A DNA stretch of 64,000 nucleotides from assembly GCA_034428635.1 (NCBI GenBank), contig DAOUHR010000008.1, positions 26,693 to 90,692 on the forward strand. The letters are read 5' to 3'. Below the pieces are notes generated by a model. The model did no database searches, was not told the DNA's origin, and worked only from the letters and a program-made list of their open reading frames with translations. This DNA is from Bin22 sp034428635. GTDB lineage: Bacteria; Chloroflexota; Dehalococcoidia; Lucifugimonadales; UBA3495. Of the stretch, positions 31,110-38,311 are shown in pieces. The translations under genes were made by a program, and so were the position numbers. Position 1 is the first letter of the stretch. Each line of letters begins with the position of its first letter.

Positions 31110-31751
31110 TTAGGAACCGCCTTCCAACCCCGCCAGCCTTCGTTCCAGGCGGCGCTGCTGCAGGGAGATGGTCAGGTCGCCGCGGGTGCGTTCCAGGACG
31201 CCGCGCATGGCGTCGGTGCTGCGGCGCAGGCCGCCGGTTACGCCCTCGGGAAAATCTATGGTAACCAGGATGCCGTAGATCTCGTCCATCACGTCCATGA
31301 ACTCCTCGACGTGGTCAAAGGAGTCGCGGCGCAGGGCGTCCAGGATGTAGCGGCGCAGTTCCCCGATGACCTCGGCCATGCCGTTGAGATAGGCTGGCGC
31401 GTCCACGTCAATGGCGCCGGGGTCGGGGATTTCCGACCGTGATATCACGGCCAGGGTTACGTTGGCCTCGGTGTATTCCTTGCGGGCGTCGGAAAGGAAC
31501 CCGGCGTAGTAGATTTCGGGGTTTTCGTCCCTGATGTGGCGTGTCTCCTGCAGGCGCTCTCCGGCCCGGTCGATAAGTTGCCGGGCGTCGTCGAAGTCGC
31601 CCCGGTGGACGGCGCGAATGGCGTTGGCGGAGAACCGGATTACCTCGCGGGAAACGGCCAGGGCTTGTTCCCGGGCCTGGTGGCGCCGGGTCAGGGCCTC
31701 GATGGCCTCGGCGGCGATGCAGGAAAGGTCTTCGCTGTAGTTGGAAGGCAC
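31110..31751 (-). CDS. Prokaryotic translin-family protein
   Basis: The 213-residue, almost wholly helical protein shows the translin/TRAX pattern. An N-terminal helix REQALAVSREVIRFSANAIR is followed by the conserved patch YYAGFLSDARKEYTEA with its acidic residues, then MAEVIGELRRYILDALR, which matches the G-E-L-R-R signature, then MDEIYGILVTIDFPEGVTGG. Eukaryotic TRAX and archaeal homologues are RNA- and DNA-binding nucleases or octameric scaffolds; the equivalent acidic residues are present here, but activity is unproven. It starts with GTG, overlapping the thiE stop (TAGTG), so the two are cotranslated. Confidence 0.75.
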   Translation of the reverse strand: MPSNYSEDLSCIAAEAIEALTRRHQAREQALAVSREVIRFSANAIRAVHRGDFDDARQLIDRAGERLQETRHIRDENPEIYYAGFLSDARKEYTEANVTLAVISRSEIPDPGAIDVDAPAYLNGMAEVIGELRRYILDALRRDSFDHVEEFMDVMDEIYGILVTIDFPEGVTGGLRRSTDAMRGVLERTRGDLTISLQQRRLERRLAGLEGGS

Positions 31752-32725
31752 TATACTTTGCCTCCTGCCTGGCGGATAGCCTCCACCAGCCGGGCGGCGG
31801 CGGCCTCGGGTTCGGGGGCCAGGCCCACGGCTGCAGTAACGCAGACGGCGTCGGCCCCGTATTCAATGACCGGCGCAACGTTTTCGGGGTTGATGCCGCC
31901 GATGGCCACCAGCGGCACGTGGGTGACGGCGCGGGCTTCAATCAACCGCTCCGGCCCCTGGGGACCGCGTCCGCCGGACTTGGTAGTGGTCTGGTAGATA
32001 GCGCCGAAAGCCACGTGGTCGGCGCCCATTTCCTGGGATTCAATCAGCAGGTCAATCTCGCGGTTCGAGCGACCCAGCACCTGGCCGGGGGCCAGGACTT
32101 CCCGGGCCTGGGCGACCGGCAGGTCGGTCTGGCCCACGTGAACGCCGCCGGAACCCACCGCCGCCGCCAGGTCAACGTGGTCGTTGACGATGAGCAGGAC
32201 GTCGTTGGCCTCGCACAGGGCCTGCAGGTCCCGGGCCAGGGGGAGAATTTCACCCTTGTCGCGCAGCTTGTCGCGCAGTTGCAGCATTTTCGCCCCACCT
32301 CGCACGGCGGCCTCGGCGATTTCCATTGGTTCCCGCCCCCCGGTGACCTCCGGGTCGATGATAACGTACAGACCCCTCACCTGGTCGGCCTTCTGCCGGC
32401 GCAACTCCGCGCCCAGTTGGCCCGACAGTTCGGCAAGGAGTTGCGACAGAACTTCCGCAAAGTCCGCAGGCATCTCGTCAGGGGCGCTCAAGCCGGCCAC
32501 GGCGCCCAGGGAACCCGACGCTGCATTAGCCACCGCCAAAGCCCCGGCGAGAGTCAGGGGAGCAGACACGAGTCCTTCGTCTTCCGGGAGGGTGGGTAGG
32601 ACTGATTTCAACCGTACCAGGCACTCTTCCCCACCCGGGAAGGGGGGACAGTCGTTGGCCAGGCTGTGGGCGTCAAGCAATACGGAAAGGGCCAGTTGCT
32701 CTCTAATGTCCAGTTGTTGCGTCAT
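31751..32725 (-). CDS. thiE: Thiamine-phosphate synthase with N-terminal extension
   Basis: The C-terminal 205 residues (from about 118) are a typical ThiE TIM barrel: GLYVIIDPEV, MLQLRDKLRDKGEIL, VNDHVDLAAAVGSGGVHVGQ, then VAFGAIYQTTTKSG, the pyrophosphate-binding loop, and VAIGGI. ThiE condenses the pyrimidine and thiazole phosphates to thiamine phosphate. The first 115 residues form an additional, mainly helical, alanine- and leucine-rich region not found in E. coli ThiE; its role is unknown. The start overlaps the fmdB stop (ATGA) and the stop overlaps the translin start. Confidence 0.9.
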   Translation of the reverse strand: MTQQLDIREQLALSVLLDAHSLANDCPPFPGGEECLVRLKSVLPTLPEDEGLVSAPLTLAGALAVANAASGSLGAVAGLSAPDEMPADFAEVLSQLLAELSGQLGAELRRQKADQVRGLYVIIDPEVTGGREPMEIAEAAVRGGAKMLQLRDKLRDKGEILPLARDLQALCEANDVLLIVNDHVDLAAAVGSGGVHVGQTDLPVAQAREVLAPGQVLGRSNREIDLLIESQEMGADHVAFGAIYQTTTKSGGRGPQGPERLIEARAVTHVPLVAIGGINPENVAPVIEYGADAVCVTAAVGLAPEPEAAAARLVEAIRQAGGKV

Positions 32726-33063
32726 ATATCCAGGTCCTTCGGAAGAGTGCCTTCCCTGGCGGCGGCGATGTTATCCCGCACCGAGTCGGGCATGTCCAGG
32801 CCGTGCCGTTGAAAACTCTCTTCCACGTTTCTTCCGATGTTTCGGGGGTCGCTGTAGTAGTCCAGGGCCGAACCGCCTCCCAGGGACGGGAATTGCTCAT
32901 GGACGGACTGGGCCGTCTTGCCCATGGCGAAGGACGACATGCGTCGCTGCATGTCCCTGCCCTGGCAGTGGGAGCAGACCGGGTCCAGTTCAGAGTTAAT
33001 GGAACGGGTGAAAAAGGACGAAACCTGCTGGCAGTCTCCGCAGCGGTACTCGTAAATGGGCAT
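32722..33063 (-). CDS. FmdB-family zinc-ribbon protein (copy A)
   Basis: The 113-residue protein starts with MPIYEYRCGDC and continues to CSHCQGRDMQRRMS, giving the CxxC...CxxC zinc ribbon of the FmdB family at residues 8-37. The rest is polar and probably disordered. FmdB proteins are small putative regulators first described next to formamidase genes, with no agreed mechanism. Its stop overlaps the thiE start by four bases, and it follows a second paralogue on the same strand. Confidence 0.85.
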   Translation of the reverse strand: MPIYEYRCGDCQQVSSFFTRSINSELDPVCSHCQGRDMQRRMSSFAMGKTAQSVHEQFPSLGGGSALDYYSDPRNIGRNVEESFQRHGLDMPDSVRDNIAAAREGTLPKDLDI

Positions 33064-33096
33064 AGGCTTCTCAGGCTCCCCTGGCTGGAAAATCCG

Positions 33097-33477
33097 CTAG
33101 TGGCTGTGGCCGTCGCCGTGACTATGGTCGTGCCCATGCCCGCCGGGGGTGTCGAAGCTGCGTGGGCCCTGGGTAATTTCCCGCCGCATTTCTTCAAAGT
33201 CGGAGGTAACCTGGCCACCCATTTCCTGCTTGATGCGGCCCATGTACCGGTCGACGCTGCGCGGATCGTCTTCGTTAAGGTCTCGCATGGTCTCGCCGCT
33301 GGGGGCCCAGTTCAGGCTATCGCCCCAGGAACGCTTCATGGTGAACTGGGAAATCAGGCGATTCAGGTTGACGCCGCTGCAGCGGGCGCAGGTCCGCTCC
33401 TTGTCCTCGGACCAACTATAGACCAGCACCGAGTTCAGGTGCTGGCAGTCTTCGCACCGGTATTCGTATATGGGCAT
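33097..33477 (-). CDS. FmdB-family zinc-ribbon protein (copy B) with His-rich tail
   Basis: The 126-residue protein shares the MPIYEYRCEDC start and a second CARC pair with copy A. It ends in a histidine-rich tail GGHGHDHSHGDGHSH, which could bind nickel, zinc or copper as in metallochaperones. It is the first gene of the apparent fmdB-fmdB-thiE-translin operon. The two paralogues are alike mainly in the zinc ribbon, so they arose by an old duplication. Confidence 0.83.
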   Translation of the reverse strand: MPIYEYRCEDCQHLNSVLVYSWSEDKERTCARCSGVNLNRLISQFTMKRSWGDSLNWAPSGETMRDLNEDDPRSVDRYMGRIKQEMGGQVTSDFEEMRREITQGPRSFDTPGGHGHDHSHGDGHSH

Positions 33478-33577
33478 TCTTATGAAACCACCTTGGGCCG
33501 TACTTGCGCGGCTTCACCGGATTTAGTTCCCATTTTAGCACGTTGGCGACAAGCCGGCGCCAATAGCTTGCCCTGCG

Positions 33578-33606
33578 TTCGTAGCCCGTTTCCCCTGTTG
33601 TATAAT
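33578..33606 (+). promoter_or_regulatory. Likely polA promoter
   Basis: A perfect TATAAT at 33601-33606 lies 83 bases before the polA ATG. The -35 candidate TTCGTA (33578-33583) is poor but is at the ideal 17-base distance. Confidence 0.45.
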
Positions 33607-33688
33607 GCAGGAAAACACCGAACGGCCTTTCCGGCGACGTGGTCGCCAGGAAGGGTAAACCCCAAAGCCGTCTTTCGAGGTGCCTGCC

Positions 33689-36463
33689 ATGGCCCAGCAA
33701 ACCGCCGCCATGCCCCTGTTCGAGTCCGCTTCCGGCAAGCCGCTGTTGATGATCATGGATGGCCACGCCATGGTGCATCGCTCCTTCCGGGCCATTTCCA
33801 CCCAGCGGCACCTGACCGTTTCCACCACAGGCGAAGACGTTACCGGTGTCTACGGCTTCACCAACGTGTTCCTGCGGGCCCTGCAGGACTGGAAGCCCAC
33901 CCATGTGGCCATCGCCTTCGACACCCGGGCGCCCACCTTCCGGCACGAGCGGTTCGAGGAGTACAAGGCTCAGCGGCCACCATCACCGCCGGAACTTCGT
34001 CCCCAGTTTGGAAGAGTCAAGGAACTGATGGAGGCCTTCGGGGTTCCCATCTACGAGGTGGAAGGTTTTGAGGCGGACGACGTCATCGGGACACTGTGCA
34101 AGCAGGCGGAAGAACAAGGGCTGGACGCCGTAATTCTCACCGGCGATCGGGACACCTTCCAGCTAATCTCTCCCCACGTGCGAATTGACCTTTCTTCCGG
34201 GTTCCAGGACAAGAATGTGTACGACGAGGCGGCCCTGGCCGAGCGCTACGGTGGCCTGACCGCCGCCCAGCAGCCTGACTTCAAGTCTCTGCTGGGTGAT
34301 TCGTCGGACAATATTCCCGGCGTGCCCCGGGTGGGCGAGAAGACGGCCATCAAGCTGTTGAGCGAGTTCCGCGATCTGGAAGGCATTTACGACCATATCG
34401 AGGACGTCAAGCCACCCAGCGTCCGCAAGTCCCTGGAGGAGAACCGCGACCGGGCCTTCGAGAACCGCATCCTGACCACTATTTCCCGGGAGGCCCCGGT
34501 GGAGCTATCCCTGGAAGCGTCTAAGAGCGGTTCCTATGACCGGGCACGGGTAGTTGCCATGCTGACGGCGCTGGAGTTCCACACCGTTATTCCCCGCCTG
34601 CCGGCGCCGGTCTGGGATCCCGACGCGGGGGCTCCCCAAACCGAGACCCAACTTGCCCCGCCTGACGAGGAAACCGACTATATAACGGTCCAGACCCAGG
34701 CCCAGCTTGACGAGATGCTGGGGGGACTGCGGGAGGCCGGGGGATTCGCCTTCGATACCGAGACTACCAGCCTGGACCAGATGCGGGCCGAACTGGTGGG
34801 CCTGAGTTTTTGCGCCGAGCCGGGCCGCGCCTGGTACGTTCCGGTGGGCCACCGGGAGGGAGCGCAGTTGCCCCTGGAAGAGGCGCTGGCCCAGCTCAAG
34901 CCTTTGCTGGAGGACCCGGACCTGGCCAAGAGCGCCCACAATGCCACCTTCGACGTAATGGTGCTGGCTAACTACGGCATCAACGTCCGCAACGTGGACT
35001 TCGACACCATGGTCGCCGCCCACCTGCTCAGCCGCAACCAGTTGGGGCTCAAGAACCTGTCCCTGGACGTGCTGGGCGTGGAGATGAAGCTGATTACGGA
35101 CCTGATCGGCAAGGGAGCACGCCAGAAGACCTTCGACCAGGTGCCCATCGAGGACGCCACGCCCTACGCTGCCGCCGACGCCGATATGACTGCCCGGCTG
35201 CGGGGGCGGCTGGAACCCTCAATCGACCAGCAAAATCTTTCTGAGTTGATGCGCGACATAGAAATGCCCCTGGTGCCGGTCCTGGTGCAGATGCAGCAGC
35301 GGGGCATCAAGGTGGACGAAGGCTCGCTTCACGAAATGTCCCGCGACCTGAACGAGCACATGCAGCGGACGGAGTTGGAGCTTTACGAGACCATCGGCCA
35401 CACGGTCAACATCAACTCCCCCCAGCAGTTGAGCGATCTGCTGTTCAGCGAACTGGGCCTGCCCAAGACCCGGCGGACCAAGACGGGGTATTCCACCGAC
35501 GCCAATGCCCTGGAGGGCATGCGCGGTTTCCACCCGGTGGTGGACAAGATCCTGGAATACCGCCAGGTCTCCAAGCTCAAGTCCACCTACGTGGACACCC
35601 TTCCGGAATTGATCAACCCCAAAACCGGCCGCATCCACACCAGTTACAACCAGGTAGGTTCGGCCACCGGGCGCATGTCCAGCAGCGATCCCAACCTGCA
35701 GAACATCCCCATCCGAACCGAAATGGGGAAGCGGGTGCGCAGCGCCTTCGTCGCCGAGGGGGCTCCCGACTGGGTGTTGTTCGCCGCCGACTACTCGCAA
35801 ATTGAACTGCGGGTGCTGGCACACCTTTCCCAGGACCCGGAACTGCTGGAGGCCTTCCGACGCGGTGAGGACATCCACGCCGCCACCGCGTCTCTGATGA
35901 ACGACGTGCCCATCAACGAGGTTACCGCCGACCAGCGCCGCGTCGCCAAGGTGCTGAACTTCGGCGTCATTTACGGCCTGTCCGCCCACGGCATTTCGCA
36001 GCAGACTGAATACTCACGGGAGGACGGCGCCAATTTCATAGAGACCTACTTCAACAAGTACCCCCGCATCGCCGGCTACCTGGAGGAAGTGAAGGCCAAT
36101 ACCCGGCAGACCCAGTACGTGGAAACCCTGTGCGGCCGCCGCCGTTTTGTCCCTGACGTCAACTCAAGCAATTTCAACGTCCGCGGCGCCGCCGAGCGCA
36201 TGGCCATCAACATGCCCATCCAGGGCACCGCCGCCGACATCATGAAGCTGGCCATGATCCGGGTGCACGACCGCCTGCAGCGGGAGAACCTGCGCGCCCG
36301 CATGCTGCTCCAGGTACACGATGAACTGGTTTTCGAGGTACCCCGGGAGGAGATGGACGATCTGCATGCCCTGGTCTTTGACGAAATGCCGGCGGCCATG
36401 GACCTGGACGTTACCCTGAAGGTGGAAGCCAAGTGGGGCGTTAGCTGGGGGGAAATGGAGTAG
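33689..36463 (+). CDS. polA: DNA polymerase I with intact proofreading site
   Basis: The 924-residue enzyme has a 5' nuclease domain (about 1-290), a 3'-5' exonuclease domain (about 335-520) and the polymerase domain. All three exonuclease motifs are kept: DTE in FAFDTETTS near 354, HNATFD near 416 and YAAADAD near 492. Proofreading should therefore be active, unlike in Taq and many Gram-positive enzymes. Polymerase motif A is DYSQIELR near 700, the O-helix is RRVAKVLNFGVIYG, which keeps the phenylalanine that discriminates against dideoxynucleotides, and motif C is VHDELVFEV near 876. It fills gaps and removes RNA primers. Start: ATG at 33689 with AGGTG upstream; an in-frame GTG nine bases earlier is possible. 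Confidence 0.96.
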   Translation: MAQQTAAMPLFESASGKPLLMIMDGHAMVHRSFRAISTQRHLTVSTTGEDVTGVYGFTNVFLRALQDWKPTHVAIAFDTRAPTFRHERFEEYKAQRPPSPPELRPQFGRVKELMEAFGVPIYEVEGFEADDVIGTLCKQAEEQGLDAVILTGDRDTFQLISPHVRIDLSSGFQDKNVYDEAALAERYGGLTAAQQPDFKSLLGDSSDNIPGVPRVGEKTAIKLLSEFRDLEGIYDHIEDVKPPSVRKSLEENRDRAFENRILTTISREAPVELSLEASKSGSYDRARVVAMLTALEFHTVIPRLPAPVWDPDAGAPQTETQLAPPDEETDYITVQTQAQLDEMLGGLREAGGFAFDTETTSLDQMRAELVGLSFCAEPGRAWYVPVGHREGAQLPLEEALAQLKPLLEDPDLAKSAHNATFDVMVLANYGINVRNVDFDTMVAAHLLSRNQLGLKNLSLDVLGVEMKLITDLIGKGARQKTFDQVPIEDATPYAAADADMTARLRGRLEPSIDQQNLSELMRDIEMPLVPVLVQMQQRGIKVDEGSLHEMSRDLNEHMQRTELELYETIGHTVNINSPQQLSDLLFSELGLPKTRRTKTGYSTDANALEGMRGFHPVVDKILEYRQVSKLKSTYVDTLPELINPKTGRIHTSYNQVGSATGRMSSSDPNLQNIPIRTEMGKRVRSAFVAEGAPDWVLFAADYSQIELRVLAHLSQDPELLEAFRRGEDIHAATASLMNDVPINEVTADQRRVAKVLNFGVIYGLSAHGISQQTEYSREDGANFIETYFNKYPRIAGYLEEVKANTRQTQYVETLCGRRRFVPDVNSSNFNVRGAAERMAINMPIQGTAADIMKLAMIRVHDRLQRENLRARMLLQVHDELVFEVPREEMDDLHALVFDEMPAAMDLDVTLKVEAKWGVSWGEME

Positions 36464-36520
36464 AATTATTTCGCGCAAGCACTCCATCCTGTATCCAATC
36501 CCGGATCAAGGAATATTCCC

Positions 36521-36880
36521 ATGGGTAGAACCGACGTTCAAGCCAAAATAATAGGGGACAATGAAACTAGGGAGTACACTTTTCTCGTTGACACGGGGGC
36601 CACTCACGTTGCTTTGCCCCTGGAGGAAATCGAAGCTCTTGGCCTGCGCCCCGCTCTCGGCAAGCTGCGAATGCGAAGCGCAACCGGCATAGTGGAGTTG
36701 GACAGCTATTTCTTTAACGGCGAGTTATTAGGCCGGTGGTTCGGCGGTATCCTGGTGCCCGCATCCACTCCCCTTATCGGATATGAGGCCCTGGAAAACC
36801 TGGGATTCAGAGTCAACCCAGTGATTCGGGAAATAGAGCCGGTCCCAGATGACGTGATTCACCCGCCCTTCCTGTTGTAA
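36521..36880 (+). CDS. Clan AA (retropepsin-like) aspartic protease, single domain
   Basis: The 119-residue protein has the active-site triad in FLVDTGATHVALP (residues about 21-33) and a second hydrophobic motif STPLIGYEALENLGFRV that ends the retropepsin fold. With one catalytic Asp per chain it must dimerise to be active. Families of this kind (TIGR03698-like) are scattered in bacteria and archaea and have no known substrate. There is no signal peptide, so it should be cytoplasmic. It sits alone, 57 bases after polA. Confidence 0.8.
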   Translation: MGRTDVQAKIIGDNETREYTFLVDTGATHVALPLEEIEALGLRPALGKLRMRSATGIVELDSYFFNGELLGRWFGGILVPASTPLIGYEALENLGFRVNPVIREIEPVPDDVIHPPFLL

Positions 36881-36938
36881 CCCCATTAGTGCCAGTTTAG
36901 CAGGGCAATAATCAACACCCCAACCCGGAGGCTACCCC

Positions 36939-37832
36939 TTGGAACTGCTGCGCAGCCTTATCTTCGTACCGGGCAACCGTGCCAACATGCTGGAGCGGGC
37001 CCTGAACTTCGACGCCGATATTATTGTGGTGGACTTGGAGGACTCGGTGCCGCCGGGGGAAAAGGTCGCTGCCCGCGACGTGGCGGCGGAGTGGATTCCC
37101 AGGCTGCGGAGGGCAGGGCAGCGGGTGATGGTGCGGGCCAATGCCCTGGACACCGGCCTGACCCGGGACGAACTGGCCGCCGTAATCTCCCCCCATCTCT
37201 ACGGCGTCAGCGTGGGCAAGACCGAATCGGCCGGAGACCTGCGGGAAATTGAGGGAATTATCTCTCCGCTGGAAATCGGCGCAAACCTGGAAGCCGGCCA
37301 CGTAAACCTGATTCCCTGGATTGAAAGCGCCAGGGCAATTGTGAACGTCAATGAGATGGCCACCGCTCTCATCCGCACCGTGGCAATTGCCTTTGGTGCC
37401 GAGGACTATACCAACGATATGGGCATCCAGCGCACTGACGACGGGGACGAGGTCTACCATTCCCGTAGCGCCGTGGCCATAGCCGCCCGGGCCGCCGGCA
37501 AAGCGTCCCTGGACAGCCCCTACGTGGCCTTACGCAATCCCGAGGGCTTGAAAAAGGACGCAGGAGCGGCCCGGCAGATGGGCTACACCGGCAAGTTCGC
37601 CATCCACCCGTCCCAGGTCGAGACCATCAACGAGGTGTTCAGCCCCCAGCCCGAGGACGTGGCCTACGCCCGCCGGGTCATGGAAGCCTGGCGCGAAGCC
37701 GAAGCCAACGGGCGCGGCTCGCTGTCCCTGGACGACAAAATGGTGGACGTGCCGGTGGTCAAGCGGGCCCAGAACCTGCTGGCCATGGTGGACGAGATGG
37801 AAAAGCAACTGGCCGCCCGGGGCCGGGGCTAG
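36939..37832 (+). CDS. HpcH/HpaI aldolase / citrate lyase beta-like (CitE-like) enzyme
   Basis: The 297-residue TIM-barrel protein carries RSLIFVPGNRANMLERAL, the acidic VVDLEDSVPP magnesium motif, VRANALDTG, the KTES motif and the carboxylate-binding GAEDYTNDMG. This set belongs to the CitE/malyl-CoA lyase group, which cleaves or forms malyl-, citramalyl- or similar CoA thioesters. The partner subunits of citrate lyase are not nearby, so a stand-alone (3S)-malyl/citramalyl-CoA lyase-like or thioesterase role is more likely. The start is TTG with GGAGG eight bases upstream. Confidence 0.83.
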   Translation: MELLRSLIFVPGNRANMLERALNFDADIIVVDLEDSVPPGEKVAARDVAAEWIPRLRRAGQRVMVRANALDTGLTRDELAAVISPHLYGVSVGKTESAGDLREIEGIISPLEIGANLEAGHVNLIPWIESARAIVNVNEMATALIRTVAIAFGAEDYTNDMGIQRTDDGDEVYHSRSAVAIAARAAGKASLDSPYVALRNPEGLKKDAGAARQMGYTGKFAIHPSQVETINEVFSPQPEDVAYARRVMEAWREAEANGRGSLSLDDKMVDVPVVKRAQNLLAMVDEMEKQLAARGRG

Positions 37833-37894
37833 TTGATGCAATGCTGTCCCTGACCTGCGCCAATCCGCCCACCAACGGCAGGGTGTGAAAAACT

Positions 37895-38269
37895 ATGACC
37901 ACCGACCGCATCATCCTGCAGGGCATGCGCTTCTACGGGTACCACGGGGTGAATCCCGAGGAAAAGGCGCAGGGCCAGAGCTACCTGGTGGACCTGGAGG
38001 CCGAGGTAGGCCTGGAGCGCCCGGGACTCACCGACGGCCTCGAAGATACGGTCAGCTACACCCACCTGTACCGGGTTGCCCGGGCCATCATGGAGGGAGA
38101 GTCCCGCAACCTGCTGGAGCGCCTGGCCCAGGAGATTGCCGACCGCCTGCTCGCAGACTTTCCGCTGGAGGCGGTAACCGTTACCGTCAAGAAGCCCAAC
38201 CCGCCTATCAAGGGCTCCTTTATTGATTACGCCGCAGTAAGGATTCACCGCCGGCGGGAGGGCGGTTGA
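37895..38269 (+). CDS. folB: Dihydroneopterin aldolase
   Basis: The 124-residue protein is a typical FolB: RIILQGMRFYGYHGVNPEEK at the N-terminus, with the pterin-binding glutamate and tyrosine, and VTVTVKKPNPPIKGSFIDYA near the end with the catalytic lysine. It converts dihydroneopterin to 6-hydroxymethyl-dihydropterin and glycolaldehyde in folate synthesis. No other folate gene is adjacent. It lies 62 bases after the CitE-like gene and may share its transcript. Confidence 0.92.
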   Translation: MTTDRIILQGMRFYGYHGVNPEEKAQGQSYLVDLEAEVGLERPGLTDGLEDTVSYTHLYRVARAIMEGESRNLLERLAQEIADRLLADFPLEAVTVTVKKPNPPIKGSFIDYAAVRIHRRREGG

Positions 38270-38311
38270 ACGTCAGCTACCCATTTCTCACCGGAGCATA
38301 GAGGACCTTTG

